Shown here one piece after another: positions 1 to 13,100 of a stretch of 64,000 bases of DNA. Within the stretch, counting starts at the first letter, position 1; each line of letters starts with the position of its first letter. The stretch is taken from the NCBI GenBank assembly GCA_016617785.1, contig JADILM010000010.1, forward strand, positions 868,001 through 932,000. Direction: 5' to 3'. Origin of the DNA: Sporobolomyces roseus. Lineage: Eukaryota; Basidiomycota; Microbotryomycetes; Sporidiobolales; Sporidiobolaceae. The position numbers and the translations under genes are program-made. The notes beneath the pieces were generated by a model. That model was not told the origin of the DNA. It saw only the letters and a program-made list of their open reading frames with translations, and did no database searches.

Positions 1-39
1 ATCGTTGAGGAGAGTCAGTCGTAGAGAACAAGGATTGAG

Positions 40-3000
40 TCAGTGAAGAGATTCACCTTCGTCGCCTGCGTGAAAATCCCATTCCTTGAAAGGTGGACTA
101 CCTGCTCTTTGCGTCGGAGCTCCGATCAAACTCAAGATACCGAGTCCAGTCTTCCAAACGCAGACCTTGCTCTCGTCGAGTGATACCGTGACAAGTCGAT
201 GTCCATCGGGAGACCAAGAAACGGCTGTCAAAGGACGTCGATGTCCGTCGAGAACATACAAGCGAGTGGCAGTTTTGAGATCGTAAACGATCGATGTTCC
301 CTCGTGAGTTCCCACTGCGAGTCGTTGAGATCTGCCATGAAAGTCGATTGATGGGAAGCTATCAACGAAACGAAGTCAGGACAAATAATCAGCAGACGAA
401 TCGATCTTTTCACGTACGTTCTGACGAGCTCGTTCAGAATGACAGTAGCTGTTTGATGCACCGTCTCCCGCAGGTCGCTGATAGTAGGATCGAGTGACTT
501 GACAACAGCTTCTGTAACGCGAGGTAGGGAGTGATGAAGGACGAGAGGTTTCTGTAACGCGCAGACTGTTAGCGAATTTGATCAGACGACTGATGAAGGT
601 AGTCTGAACGGACCTTGCGAATCATGAAGCCCAGGAGCTTGAGGGTAGCATTTCGAGCGACAGCTGTAGGGGCGTTCAAGATGTCGAAGAGAAGGGTTGA
701 CATGAAGAGCGGTGAGTTGACACTAGCCACGTGAACTGTAGCTTGTCTCGCCATAGCTCGTAGATCGCTAGGCGTTGAAGGATTGCGTCCGATAGCGACC
801 GAGAAGAGCTGTCGAACGAGGGACATCGCATCGACGTAGTTCTGCCAGATGTGGAAGCCTCTCGAGCAAAGTTCCGTGGCGATGGCTTGATGCAGCGGAT
901 TGTCGTAACTGTCTAGCGAGGACACGATCGAGATAGACAGGTCTTTGAGAACCCTGTAGAGTGAAACAATGTGTCAATATCGGATATTTCGATTTGGAGC
1001 ACGAGCTCCTTACGTAGCCGAAAGAAGCTTGAAACGCTCGACTGCGACGAGACCGACCACGAGTAAAGCGGTGTCCGACTTCTTGCGCGTCTCTGTTTGG
1101 ATAGCTTGCGAAGCTAGGCGTTTCGGGACTGCTCGATGAGAATCAATCAGAACAGAGTACTGCGATTCTCCGTCAGCACTTGGCACTTACGATAGTCCTG
1201 CCATTCGTCGACGAGCTTCAGGATATCGACATCAGAAATCGAGGCGAGGTAAGTTCCGAAGAGAGACCTTGCGGCTTGCTGAACCTCAGCTGTTTCCGAG
1301 AGAGATAATGGATCAGACTTGCTGAGTTCGACTCATTGATGCGGGAAAGCTGAAAGAGCGGGACGTACCATTCTTGTCTAGCCAGAAACTTGCGAGGTAC
1401 CCGAGATCCGGACTTTCGAAATCTGCGCCAACCGAATCCTCGAGGCAAGATGCGAAATGAAGAATCGCCTGGGCCGCTAGACGTTCCGTCGATGCATAGT
1501 TGAGGAATACGCGCAAGAGGCTCGTAATCAAGATCAACCGTTGTGAAGTCGAATAAGGCGAGAGGGTCCAGATTGAGCTCTTTAAAGTATGGGAAGTGAA
1601 GGCGAGAGAATTCGCACTATCGGTCCAGATAGTCAACGAAATCGGCAGATAGTAGAGATCAAAGCAAGAACGTACATCGTCGAGGCCAGAGAAAGTTGTA
1701 CGGAGGGCTTGACGATTCCGAGCTGTTCGAGAACTTCGTCGCAATCCAAGTCCACACCGAATGGTACGAGATTCGCAAGCCACTGTCGAGCGATATTGAG
1801 CTGATCGGATGCAGAATTGTTCGACGAGACCGCGAAAGGAGCTGGACTGCCAGCTCTCGAAACGTCGGGAGTAGCTTCGAGACTGTCAAAACCATTGTTC
1901 GATCTCTTCGGCGTCCGTTTCGAAGCTGCCCATGGAAGATCTCGAGCGATATCTTCTAACTTGGATCGGAGGTTAAGCGTGATCGAAGGATCTGGAGGGA
2001 GGATGGTCAGTTTCGTCGAGAGGAAATCGCGCAGAAATCGATCGTCTTACGTGCTATCTCGGACACAGTACGATTCGACGTCGGTTTCGTAGCATCGAAC
2101 CTATCGCCTCGAGAAGTCAGCGAGATTGTCCTGAATCGTGCAGTGAAGTAGAACTCACCAAACCTGCCAACCTTTCTCTTTCTCGGCCAAGACTCCCTCA
2201 GCTGTTTCTCTCTGCATACTTCTTCGCAACTCTCCTGTCTCTCCATCCCATACCCTCGCTAATCCATGTTTGTACAGTGCCATCACTTCCCCTTCATTTG
2301 TTGTCGCTACGAGTTGAGCTGGACTTGTTGATCCGGGAAGAGTGTAGAGCACTTGATGCGGATACAGTGATACGATGGTGATTGGAGAGTTATATGAGAT
2401 GAAGAGGAAGGCATGTCGGTGAGACGGGAGACTGAGTTTGGCGTAAGACAGTATAGGGGATGCGAAGAGACAGAAAGTCGCGATCGATTCCCAGTCCCTA
2501 GCAATATGACGGCGAAATGAGTATCCTTCGAGGAGGACTACAAGGCTGAGTACTCACGATAAGCTCCATATTCCGATCATTCCGTTCGCGCTACCAGCGA
2601 CGACAACCTCGTTCCCTCGGATCTCTACAACGTCGAGTAGTGTTATGGATCCGTCGAGTCTAGCTCTCGACTTCGGTGCGAAAGAATGTCGACCGAGGCT
2701 CGAAAAGGGCAGTAGCGAGATCGTTCCATCCGAGAAACCGAGTAAGAGTGAGTCGGAGTCGAGATGATGAGAACAAGTCACTCGGTCTCGTGAGGGCAGT
2801 GGTTTCGACTTGTAAAGCTCTTGCGTTTCGAAGGCTGATCCAGATGGCGATGTTAAAGTCACCAGTTCGAGACTGGAAACGCCTTGATCTTGATTCCTCG
2901 CGACAATCATCGATTGAGAACCCGAGACTTCTCTAGGTCGTACAAAACTTTCTATACGGTCGAGCGAGTGGTGACCGAGCAGTTTGATTCTGTCAAATGC

Positions 3001-5612
3001 AATATGGAGAGTAAGCTTCGATCAAAGAGAAGGGGGAGCGTACGGAATCAGCCTTACTCTCGATGGTGCTCCGTTGAGAGTATTTCGTAGTGCTTGATGG
3101 TATCGGGAGTGACAACGACAAAATTCGAACCATCCTCGGCGAGGTCAACGTCCAGAATGCCTTGCAGAGGAATGAGTGCGAGTTGCGAGAGTCGATCGTT
3201 CTCGAGAGTCGCAATCTATTATGCTCCACTCGATGAGTTTGACGCAAAGAGCTGAGACGAATGACTCACGGAGAGACCCGTCTCGTCCCAAGCAACGACC
3301 AAATCCGCTTTGCTTCTCAACGCTTTGAACCGACTCCATCTCTCTAAACTACCGAGTGATGTCGCTCTGATTTCCTCTATAGCTATTTTCGAGTCCCTCG
3401 ATGTGATTGAGGCCTCGTGAAGTGGCCAACGAAGGAGTTTATCTGAGCCTGATGAGCAGTAAAGCAAGGAGTTTGCAGCTAGCGTTCGAAGAGTTCATTA
3501 ATAATCATCCAAGCTGGCTAGAGGGGTAAGGTAGAGACTCACGAGTGGCTGTAGTAGCGAACGCGTCGACTTCTTCGATTATCTCGATTATCTCGAAGGT
3601 TCTGAGATTAACCGAGACTGCGAACGACGTTTCCCCTGAGGCGGAGCAGATAGCGATAGAAGTCTGTCGATGAGACAGTGTGAGACCGACGCCGAGAAGA
3701 AGGGTGTGAAGAGGAAAGCAAAGCTACTTCTCCTGCTTGGACAGTCTGAAGATCTCGGAAATCGCCCTTCCTGTCTCGTCTAGCTTCACATCTTCCAAAA
3801 TATCTCCCGTCTGTCAGAGAATGAACCGAGAGATGCCTGAAGATGCGAATAAGAACAGGTCAGGTGGGAAGCTCTTGTTGAAAAAACGATTCTGCTCACC
3901 CATTCTGACGAAGGACGACGACGACATCCGAGCTGAGTAGAAGCGTTTCGCCATCAACACAAGAGAGGCCTACTACGGGACCATGACCAGCAGGAAGAAT
4001 CTTCGCGAGAGGCTCCAAATTTCCCATAACCTCCTCGAACCGTGACTCCTCCTCTGTGAAGATCGCGAGTCCCTTCTTGCTCCCCGCATTTCCCTCGCCA
4101 GTAATTGATTCTAAAGGAGAAGCTATACTCGCGGTTTCCCATAGACCTATACAACTCGCCATACTCTCCTTCGCTCTCGAATGAGTTCTTCGCTCTCCAC
4201 CGCTACTGCCCGGTGGAACCCATGATCCGCTAGTCGCTGCCGTCGAGACCGAGGACGATCTCGTTTCCTTCTTACTCGCCAAACCAGTTGGATGCTGTCG
4301 AGGTGAGGGGTTTCGAGAGGATTGTGCCGAAGGAGAGAATCGGAATTGAGGGAGAGTAGAAGAGGCTGGATGAGAAGGGATCGGCGACAGTGGGTAGGTG
4401 GGAGAGTGAGAGACCGGGGATAGTGGCGGTAAGGCATGGTCATCATGGTTCTGAATCGGTGTAATGTTGTTATCGTTTGCTGAGGAACGGGAATGCGAAT
4501 GGGCGTGAGAGGAAGAAGGAGTCACGGAAGTGGTCGACACAGATACAGTGGCGCTCGCTTTCCGTAGCCGTTGATCGGGGGATTTGATCTCAAAGTAGGT
4601 TTGGGAAGCGTTGGCCGAAGGAGGGCCAGAGGTAACTCGACCAGATTGGGAGGCAAAGGAAGACAAGGTAGAAAGACTTGCGGAAGAATGGCGAGTATGG
4701 AGTCGAGGAGAGAGAGTGACAGAGCCATTGTCGCTGGTCGGGGAGAAAGGCGGAGTTGTGGGCCGAGAGGAGGTGGTAGGATTTCGTTGATTTCGAGAAT
4801 CGATTGGAACTGTTCGTCCATTCTCCGTGTTCGTTTGCCCATTCGGTCTGACTGTCGCATCCCGATGATGACTGACCTCCGTATCCTTCGTCCCGAACAA
4901 CCAAAGAGTCCCATCTTCACAGCCAGCCGCGACTCTCACTTTCCGTCGTTTCGTCCTTCGGGTTGTACCCTCATCGTCTCCCGCTATTCGCTCGTCCTTG
5001 TAGACGTGACCCACTGTCATCTTTCTCACTCTTCCAGATGTTTCCTTGAGCCAGTCAGGCAGCGTTTCGATGTAATCTCTTCCTCCTTCTCCCTCAATTC
5101 CTCGCCCTCCTCCGATCTGAGATAGCTTCTTCTCGAGCTCGTAATCGGTCGAAGGGTAGAGGAGACTTGTAGTATCTGATAGAGCGTACTCGAAGCCAGT
5201 CCTGCCCCGTCGATGAGCCGAATTGGATGATTCATCTACTAAGTCCTCCTCCTCACTTTCATCTCCATTGGCGCCTCCCTCTTGACTACCAGCCATACTC
5301 CATCCCGTTCTCTTTCGATCTAGCTCTTCGAAGATATCGCCAGCATATCCTCTGCGGTCGTTGTTTGAGAATTGAGATGATGATGATGTTTCTGCTGGAG
5401 AAGAGAGGATTTGATCGAGAGAGAAAGTGAGTTGTAGCGGTTCTGTCGAGAGTGCGGTCGAAGGTAAAGGTAGCGATATCGACATGCAAAGGAAAGCGAG
5501 GTTGAGGGCTAGGATTGAAAGGAGCGGTGAATCAACTTGAAAAGTTGAGGGATTCGCAAGATCTAAGGGAGCTTGTCTTACAGCAATGGAGAGTCGTGTC
5601 AATCGAAGACAT
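40..5612 (-). CDS. WD40-repeat protein, WDR7 / rabconnectin-3 beta-like
   Basis: Long multi-exon gene. The last exon (about 40-350) encodes a WD repeat reading VGTHEGTSIVYDLKT then GHRRPLTAVSWSPDG, a pattern I associate with the C terminus of fungal WDR7-like proteins. An exon near 2155-2330 has RVWDGETGELRRSM, also typical of this family. Other WD-like stretches lie near 2560-2850 (VVVAGSANGMIGIWS) and 3230-3460 (DKLLRWPLHE). Exons around 570-1900 look alpha-helical, as expected for the solenoid between the propellers. The first large exon (3896 to about 5550) is mostly low-complexity Ser/Thr/Pro with one WD-like segment (VRVAAGCEDGTLWLFG). I start it at the ATG at 5612, followed by a short exon and a GTAAGA donor; the in-frame join to the large exon is inferred. 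WDR7 partners with DMXL/Rav1-type proteins in V-ATPase regulation; that role is taken from the family. Two adjacent genes rather than one cannot be excluded for the 3.5-5.6 kb part. Confidence 0.72.
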
Positions 5613-5716
5613 CACTAGCGTAACCGGGAAGTACAGGGAGATTTGCAAGTAGGGATCAACTATACATTGCGAAGAATGAAAAGCAAAGAACAGGCAAGCA
5701 AGCGAAAGAATCGACA

Positions 5717-7853
5717 TCAGGATCCAGTGTTCTCCATGTTGAATTCGGTAGACAACGTCTCGTCCATCAGTCTGGACGTCGAGAGGGGAGTCAGTTTGAG
5801 CGATCAACAGTCGAAGTGAGATGATTGACTCACCTCTCCAAACGCTTCCAGAGTTCTTGCGCTTGTCTCCCAACAGAACCTTCTCCCTCGTCTCCATTGA
5901 ACTGAACCGCATTCGCACATAAGATCGCAAAGTCCCTCATCAATTCACCGCTATCCTTGATCTCGCCGCTCTTGATTTTCTTGCCGATATCTTTCAAGCA
6001 AATCGGTCGTTTGACTGCTGCTTGATAATTCGGAGCTATCGAACGAGTGATCTTGGATTCGAAAGAGTTGGAGAAGGGTAATGATCGGATCGAGTCGACG
6101 ATCCGAGTGAAAGCAGCTTTGCGTTTCGAAGTGAGTGCTTTCGATTCTTTCGGTTCTGTTCCCGGAGTGCTCACATCAATACAGCAGCGCCTGAAAAATG
6201 TAAGAGTGAGGGACATACCAGGCGAGTCTAGGGTTTCTTGCTCTGCATCACCTTCCGCTTTTGACTTTCGCCCCTTTCGCCTCTTCGGAGCCGGAGTTGC
6301 GGATCTCTCAGCTTCGGCGCTCGGAGATCCTGCCGCTGCTGACGAAGGAGGAGCTGAAGCTTTGCGTTTGTTTGGCCGTCCACCTAGACGGGTCAATGTA
6401 GGAGAACGTCAGTAGAGGAGCGTTTTGAACAGCGAAAGAATCTAGAACAACTAACCTGTCCTTCCTCCTACTCTCTTTCTCCCGGGTCGCTTCTTACTTT
6501 CCTCGACTTCCTCAACATCTTCTTCCTCTTCCTCCTCTTCCGCTTTCTCCTGCTCCTGTTCAAGGTCTTGTTCTTGCTCGACTCCGGGTTCTTCTCCGTT
6601 CTGATCATTCACGGTCGCGTCTTCTTCTTCCGCCTCTTGATCGCCTTCGACACCCTCTCCTTCCGACTCTGCCTCCTCTCCCTTCTTCCGCCTACCGCCT
6701 TTCTTCTTCCCCTTTCTACCTGCTGCAGCTTTTCGGCCTTTCTTTTCCTTCTTTCCCTCCTTCTCAGCTGACTCGTTCAATACGGCACCGGTCTCTTCTG
6801 CTTGCTGTGTAGCATCAACTCCGTTCATCTCAACATCATCTACTAGCTCAGGTCCGGTTCGACGAGGACTCGAGGTCGGTTTCGCTGTTTCGTCATCCGC
6901 TTGTCTGCTGTTCTTCCTCCCACTCCGTCTCGCCGGAGAATCACCGGCCTTGATCTGTTCTGCCGAAGTCGTCGCGTCCTCCTCTTTATCTTCGATGTCC
7001 TCGGGCATAGGTAAGGAAGCTTCTACAGGTTTCGCCGGCGGTGAAGCCGAGTGTTGCTGGACCATCTGTGCTTGTACCTGCGCCTGCGCAGCTTGAGCGT
7101 CCAGTAATTGTGTTGCCTGGAACCTGTCTTTGACGATCTGAGGAGCTGAACCGACGAGGAGATTATCGACTTGTCCACTCCGAATTTGACTGATTTCACC
7201 CTTGAGTTTCCTGTACAACACGGGGTGGATGAGCTGCAATCCTTCACGATCGAGATGTTGTAGAGGCCTTACATTTCTTGAGCGTGTCCGGACAGAAGAG
7301 AGTCTCGAAGGGTGATGAGGAGAGTCGTGTAGAGAGAATGAATCAATTTTCGTGCAGGTCGAGCTGTCGGATCCATCTGAGTCAGTTTAAGAGCCTATCA
7401 GAGCACTGTCGCTAATAGGACGTACCGTGTGGTTCTGTACAGGCGGCTCTGTCGATCGGGAAGAGGCACAATCTAGCTTCGGAATTCGCCTCATTTACAG
7501 ATTCGGGATGAAGACTTACGGGTCCAGAGTTCGCGTCCTCATCATATCAATAAAAGCTTGTTCGAGACCCTGTCAACGTACAGAGAGCACGTCAGTCTTT
7601 GAGGGCAAGGAGATTGGAGAAGGAAAGGAGTTGATGAACGAACATTTGTAGTCATTTTCGGTGCAGAAGCGGGCCAATCTTCGGCTTGATCGAGTAGTTG
7701 TGAGATAGATTCCCATGAGGCAGCTGTACCTAGTTTACATACGGTTTGAGCGATGAGGAGTTGAACTGGGAGAGAAGGAGGAGTTGGGAGAGGATTCGCG
7801 GCGAGAGGAGCTGCTGAAGTTGAAGGTACTACGTGTGGAGGTGGTTCCGCCAT
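5717..7853 (-). CDS. Bromodomain protein, BRD8/Bdc1-like (putative NuA4 subunit)
   Basis: Starts MAEPPPHVVPS at 7853. The N-terminal stretch LLIAQTVCKLGTAASWESI resembles the SANT-like start of BRD8-type proteins. Small exons follow (GLEQAFIDMMRTRTLDP; ARKLIHSLYTTLLITLRD), then a helical KLKGEISQIRSG segment and a long Lys/Glu-rich acidic region (6451-7000). A bromodomain lies at about 5830-6180, with the ZA-loop segment ending AAVKRPICLKDIGKKI and the acetyl-lysine-binding Asn probably in ILCANAVQFNGDEG. A TGA seen directly after ELWKRLER overlaps a GTGAGT donor. Splicing to an acceptor near 5770 adds about 16 residues and ends at a TGA at 5717-5719. BRD8/Bdc1 are subunits of NuA4 histone acetyltransferase. 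Membership here is inferred from architecture. The start is 118 bp from the divergent ArfGAP gene. Confidence 0.72.
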
Positions 7854-7971
7854 GCTTTGGACAGGTCGGCTAAGGATTCGTTGTGTGTTGAAGGGGAGGA
7901 GAGAAGAGAGAGAGCGATTCGCTTCTCTTGCTCTTGCAATTCCGACATACAACTCGCTACAGACAGGAACT
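7854..7971. promoter_or_regulatory. Divergent promoter between bromodomain gene and ArfGAP gene
   Basis: Only 118 bp separate the two opposite start codons, so both core promoters must share this stretch or lie within the 5' leaders. It is rich in CT and GAGAGAG runs (near 7900-7915). No clear TATA box was seen. Confidence 0.6.
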
Positions 7972-9954
7972 ATGTCTGCTACTTCGAAAGAGCGTGATGC
8001 TATCTTCCAAGTACTCCGCAATCAAAAGGCGAACAAGGTGAGCCCTCTCTCCATTTCCTCATCATGTCGTGTTTCCTCTCATCACTCACCTTCCACTTCT
8101 TGTGTCTGTATTGTCATATGAATAGATGTGTGTCGATTGTAAAGCCAAGAATCCAACCTGGGTGAGATTCCGCTTCTCTCTCGCTCTGTCGAATCGCTTC
8201 CAACACGCGATCACTCATCTTTCCTTAAATCTTGCTCGTTTAGGCTTCCGTAACGTATGGAGTGTACATTTGTTTGGATTGTTCATCAGTACACCGAAAT
8301 GCAGGAGTACACATCACCTTTGTTCGGTTAGTCGAGATCATCTTTCATTCATTCATTCTATCGCACTGACTCAATCGAATCGATCTATCTCTCAGTTCCA
8401 CAAATCTCGACATCTGGTACTGGCCGCAGTTACGAGCGATGAAGGTTGGAGGGAACGCTTCATTCCTCGATTTCCTCACCCGCCATCCAGGTTCCTACAA
8501 CCCTTCGTCTTCCGACACGAAAGAGAAATATCTCTCGAGAGGAGCACAACTTTACAAGGAAGAACTCGCGAAACGTATGAAGGAGGATGAGAGGTTGTTT
8601 GGAAAGGATAACGTTGTCGTCGAGGGAGCGGATACAGGGAAGAAGGATCAGACAAATTCGAAAAAGGACGACGATTTCTTCGAATCTTGGGATTCGACTC
8701 CCGCTCAAACCCCAAAGACTTCTTCCACTTCCTCTCCTGCCGTTTCATCTCCCCCAGTCTTCGGTCTCGGTGGTGCAGCGAAGCCAACTCCTGCAGCTGC
8801 TCCTCGAACCGTCACCTCCTCATCTCTGCGAACTTCCTCGACCCCCTCCGGCAACTCGACTTCTACTTCTTCGACGAGTCGACCGAGAACGCTGGGTGCG
8901 ACTCGACAAACTTCCTCGACCTCTTCGACCCCGACAACTTCTTCCCTCGGCGCAACGAAAGTTTCCAAGATGGGAGCGTCCAAATTGGGAGGAGTCAAGA
9001 AAGGTGGAGCGATCAACTTTGAAGAGGCAGAGAAGCGAGCGAAGGACGAAGAAGAGCGAATTAAACGATTGGGTTACGATCGAAGGAAGGAAGAAGAGGA
9101 ACAAGCTGCCGCTGCTCTCGCCGCCAAGAATGCTCCTGCTAAATCATCTACGAACGGAAGTGGTAAAGCTGCTCCAGTCAAGAAGGACAGCGATGTCGAG
9201 AGATTGGGAATGGGAGTGAGAAAATTAGGATTCGGTCAAATTCAGGGTTTGAACGGGGAGGAGGCAGCGAAAGAAGCAGAGAGGAGGAAGAAGGAAGCAG
9301 CGAGAGCAGCGAGTGGCTACGTGGAACCTGGTGAGCTACGACTCCTGTCAAGCTTCGCCGTACTCGAATCGGTCGCTGATGTTTCGATTTGATAGAGGAA
9401 TCAAACTATGCTCGACAAACTTTCGGCAATCAAAAGGGTTCGCTTTCCTCTCACCCACTGGATCGCCTCTATCGTTCGGGAACTGATATGTCGTTTTCTT
9501 CATTAGGTATTTCGTCGGACATGTATCATCAAACTGGCTCCTACGATGCTTCTGCCTCTCGAGAAGCGCAACAACGCCTTCAAAGCTTTTCGGGAGCTTC
9601 AGCGATTTCTTCCAAGTACATCTTTTCATCCTATCTACCGCTCCCAAGTCGATTTGCTGAACTGCTCGGAATTCTGTGAAACAGCGCGTACTTCGGCCGA
9701 TCAGAGGAAGAGCAAGATCTCGAGGATTCAATTTTGGACGCCAATGGTTTAGGTTCATTGGAGCAGAGTGCGAGGGATGCAGTGAGACAAGTCATGGATG
9801 CTGCAGGAATCGATGATTTGAGCGATGTTCAGAATGCTTTAAGGAATGGAGCTATGAAGGTATGTCTTTCAAAACGCCTCTCAGATCACTCGCGCGAAGG
9901 CTGACTTCAACTTCTCTGCGATAGCTGAGCGATATGCTCGCACGGTACGCTTAG
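7972..9954 (+). CDS. GLO3: ADP-ribosylation factor GTPase-activating protein, Glo3/ARFGAP2-3 type
   Basis: Starts [16 protein letters not shown]; the first exon ends at 8037 and intron 8038-8125 follows. The ArfGAP zinc finger is split over three exons: [11 protein letters not shown], then [19 protein letters not shown], giving the C-x2-C-x16-C-x2-C pattern with the catalytic Arg in [20 protein letters not shown] completes the domain. A long Ser/Thr-rich linker (8650-8950) and a Lys/Glu-rich helical region follow. The C terminus has the Glo3-type repeat region ([40 protein letters not shown]) and an amphipathic end ([13 protein letters not shown], stop 9952-9954). Glo3-type GAPs hydrolyse Arf1-GTP on COPI vesicles in Golgi-to-ER transport. 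The C-terminal repeats separate it from Gcs1- and Age2-type GAPs. Confidence 0.9.
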
Positions 9955-10195
9955 TTCGAATCGACGTGATCGCATTTGATTCGTCACGTCCTCTGTTTTT
10001 CCGGTTTATTTGGGTGATCCTTGTTTCCTTTGTTCGCTCTCTGTTTGTTTGCATTGCTACAAAATCTATCCTCGCAATCGATTCTCTTCGCATCAAAGCG
10101 AATTTGAGGCATATGTGTGAGATTGCACGACTGTTCTATTGTGTTTTTTCTCGTTCCTTGAGGAACTCGTCGTGAAGCCTAGGAAGGTACTGAAG

Positions 10196-13100
10196 TCAGC
10201 GGACGTTGGCTGCGAAGATGTCAGACGCTGAGACGTACTTCTTCTGCATATCCCACTCCTTCTTCAACTTCTTTCCTCTACTCTTGGCGATCTCGACGCC
10301 CTCCTTGTCTTTCAGCGGTAGACCTGCTTCATCCCATTCGGAGAATTCTTCTGACGCTGGTGGCTTGAACATCTCGGATGGACTCAGTCGACCTTTCTCC
10401 AATCGATCTAATCGTTTCTGCTCAGCAGCAGCGGCGGAGGCAGCTTTGCGATCGGCCTTCTCCTTCGCCAAAGCTGCTTTCGCGTCTCGAGCAGCACGCA
10501 GCGTCTGGGAGGGGACGAGCTTGACCATAGCTTTGCCGTCTGTTGATGCAAAGACGAGGCGTGTCAAGAACCGTTCGACTTTGGACGGTAAAGGTAAGAA
10601 GGATGAAGGGCTTACCATCTTGATCGTCGAGGGCGACTCCGAGGTCGACCATCTCGACGTCTCGCAATCGATCAGTGAGAGCGAGAATCTCGGATGACGG
10701 GGCGCCAGACATGGCGAGTTGACGAACTTGATCTCGGAACGATGACAAAGCCCTCAAGTAAGGCATCAGAGTCGCTTCTCGCTGGACATTTGTCGAGATG
10801 CACGATCAGCTAGGCCTCGCCTTCTCTCGCTATTCGGTGAGATACGTACGTCTACAGTCTCTCCCTCGCCTGATTGACTCGCAGCTCCCCATCCGACCAG
10901 TTTCTCTCCTCTCGCATCCGTAGCTGACCCTTCACCCAAACCAAACATCCTCAACATCCTTGTCACCCACTCGCTCACTGCCGAAAGAACACCGACGTTG
11001 ACGTTCTGTCGTCCGCGAGAAAGGTAAACGTTGCTGGCTGAAACGAGGTCGAGCAGGATCTGCAGAGCCCGAGGCGTATCGAAAGAGTCGGCGAGAGAGG
11101 CTCGGAAGTCGCGTTGAGCAGCTTCGAGCCTATCGGAAACGAGATGCAAGATTAGTGACGAGTCGAGAGAAGCCGGTTCAATCTGAAGAGCGTACTTGGC
11201 CATCAACTCAATCTCGGCCGCTTCGTAATGATGTTGTCCGTCCGATGCTGTCGAGTTCTCATTTGCTTCGGCAACGAGAGCCTTGACTACAGCGAAGAAG
11301 TTCTACCAGGATGGGCGCGAAGATCAGTAAAGGAAAGGATACGTTTCGATCATGACAACTCACGTTCAGGATACCCTCGGCGCTTCTGACTTCTCGCATG
11401 CTGTCCTCCTTGAAATCGAACCTTGCGTTCCAGTTCTGTAGTAGGAAGGCGAAACGAATCTGCCTAGCAGTGTATTTTTCGAGAGCGTCGTCGATGGTGA
11501 TGAAGTTTTTGAGTGACTTCGACATTTTCAATCCTTCGATGTGGAGATGACCGGTGTGAAGGAAGTAGTTGACCCATTGACGGCAATCATGGAACGCCTA
11601 AACAAAGGTATCCGCGCATCAGTGAGCTTCCCTTCAGAATCGAAGAGAGGAAAAAGCAAGGACTCACTTCGGATTGAGCGATTTCGTTGTCGTGATGAGG
11701 GAATGCTAGATCTACTCCCCCAGAGTGTACATCCATACCGTTTCCTAGTACCGCACTCGCCATGACGCTGCACTCGATGTGCCAACCAGGTCGACCGGGA
11801 CCCCAAGTTGATGGCCAAGCAGGTTCTCCAGGTTTCGATGACTTCCATAAGGCAAAGTCGGATGCGGATCGTTTACCGGTTGTACTCGTGAGAGAGCCTG
11901 ACCAATCGGAAAAGGCATCACTTCATGCTGTTCTCAAGGAAGAAAGCGGGAAAAGGAAACTCACCTTCGCCATCTTCGAGCAGTTCCCGATTGCCTTTAC
12001 TCCAAGGTTGAAGCTTCGCATAAGTATGCTTCCACTCTTCGTTACCTTCGCTTTCTGCACCCTTTGCGCCCTCGAACTTGACCGTGTCGAACCAAACGCT
12101 TCCTCCTCCTTCATAAGCGAAGCCTCGCTCAACGATACCTTCGACGAAAGTGACGATCTCTGGTATGTATTCGGATACGCGAGTCAGGGTGGTAGGTCGC
12201 TCGACGTGTAGGGCGGCCATCGATTTGAAGAACGAGTTTTCCCAATACGCTGCGAGATCACGGAAAACGGCAGGATCCGTGACGGTCGCTCCAGACTATA
12301 GATCGCAGTGTCAGATCACTCTTTCAAATGTCAAAGAAGAGAGAACAGTTCTTGCTTACCTGCTTGTCTAACCAGAGTCCAACAGCATCCCTGTTCGATT
12401 CAACCAATGCAGTCGCAGCTTCCAGACTCGTTTCTCCCTTCTTCTCCTGCACTTGCGCTCTTCCAAGTCCTTCGTAGCCCAAAGTGACGCTCGTCAAGTA
12501 CATACTGAACTTCTCATCCCTCTCTTTCTGTTTTTCGACCCAGGTTGGATCTTTCGCAAGATTTCTGATTTCTGCGAAGAGAGATGTCGCGGTTTCGTAG
12601 CTCTGAGGTGCTTCGGGAGATGGTGGCGAAGGTAATGCGGCTGAGAGGGTCTTGTAAAAGTAGGCAGTCCAGGCAGTCGAAACTTCTTGGAGAATTCGGG
12701 ATGAAAGAGGAGCTGAAGAGGATGAGATGTCGGCGAGATAGTTGGTCAAGAGATGTGATTGACGTGCTCGAACAATGATCTGCGTCACAACCTCGGGGTC
12801 AACGCGCGTTCGAATCGATGAGGTTGAGGAGGGAACTACTCACTTTATCGTCAACATCTGTAATATTCATTACGAAGTTGACTTCATATCCAAAGTAATC
12901 CCTCAGAATCCGTCTCATGATGTCTTGTGCCATGTAGTTCCTAGCAGTAGATTCAGATTGTTAGCTCGTTGAGCAAGTCGAATGAACTGAGGGATGAATA
13001 TTTACCTCGCATGTCCCATATGGGATGCATCGTAGACGGTTGGACCACAGTTGTACCATGTGACGACTCCAGGTTTCTTCGTGATGAACTCGACCTGTTT

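Noticed and set aside
4571..5125. 184-codon open frame on the plus strand inside the WDR7-like exon
   Set aside because: It mirrors a low-complexity Ser/Arg region on the opposite strand and has no domain or exon structure of its own.
5830..5832. TGA after KRLER as the end of the bromodomain protein
   Set aside because: The TGA overlaps a GTGAGT donor, and an in-frame acceptor gives a sensible C-terminal extension to 5717.
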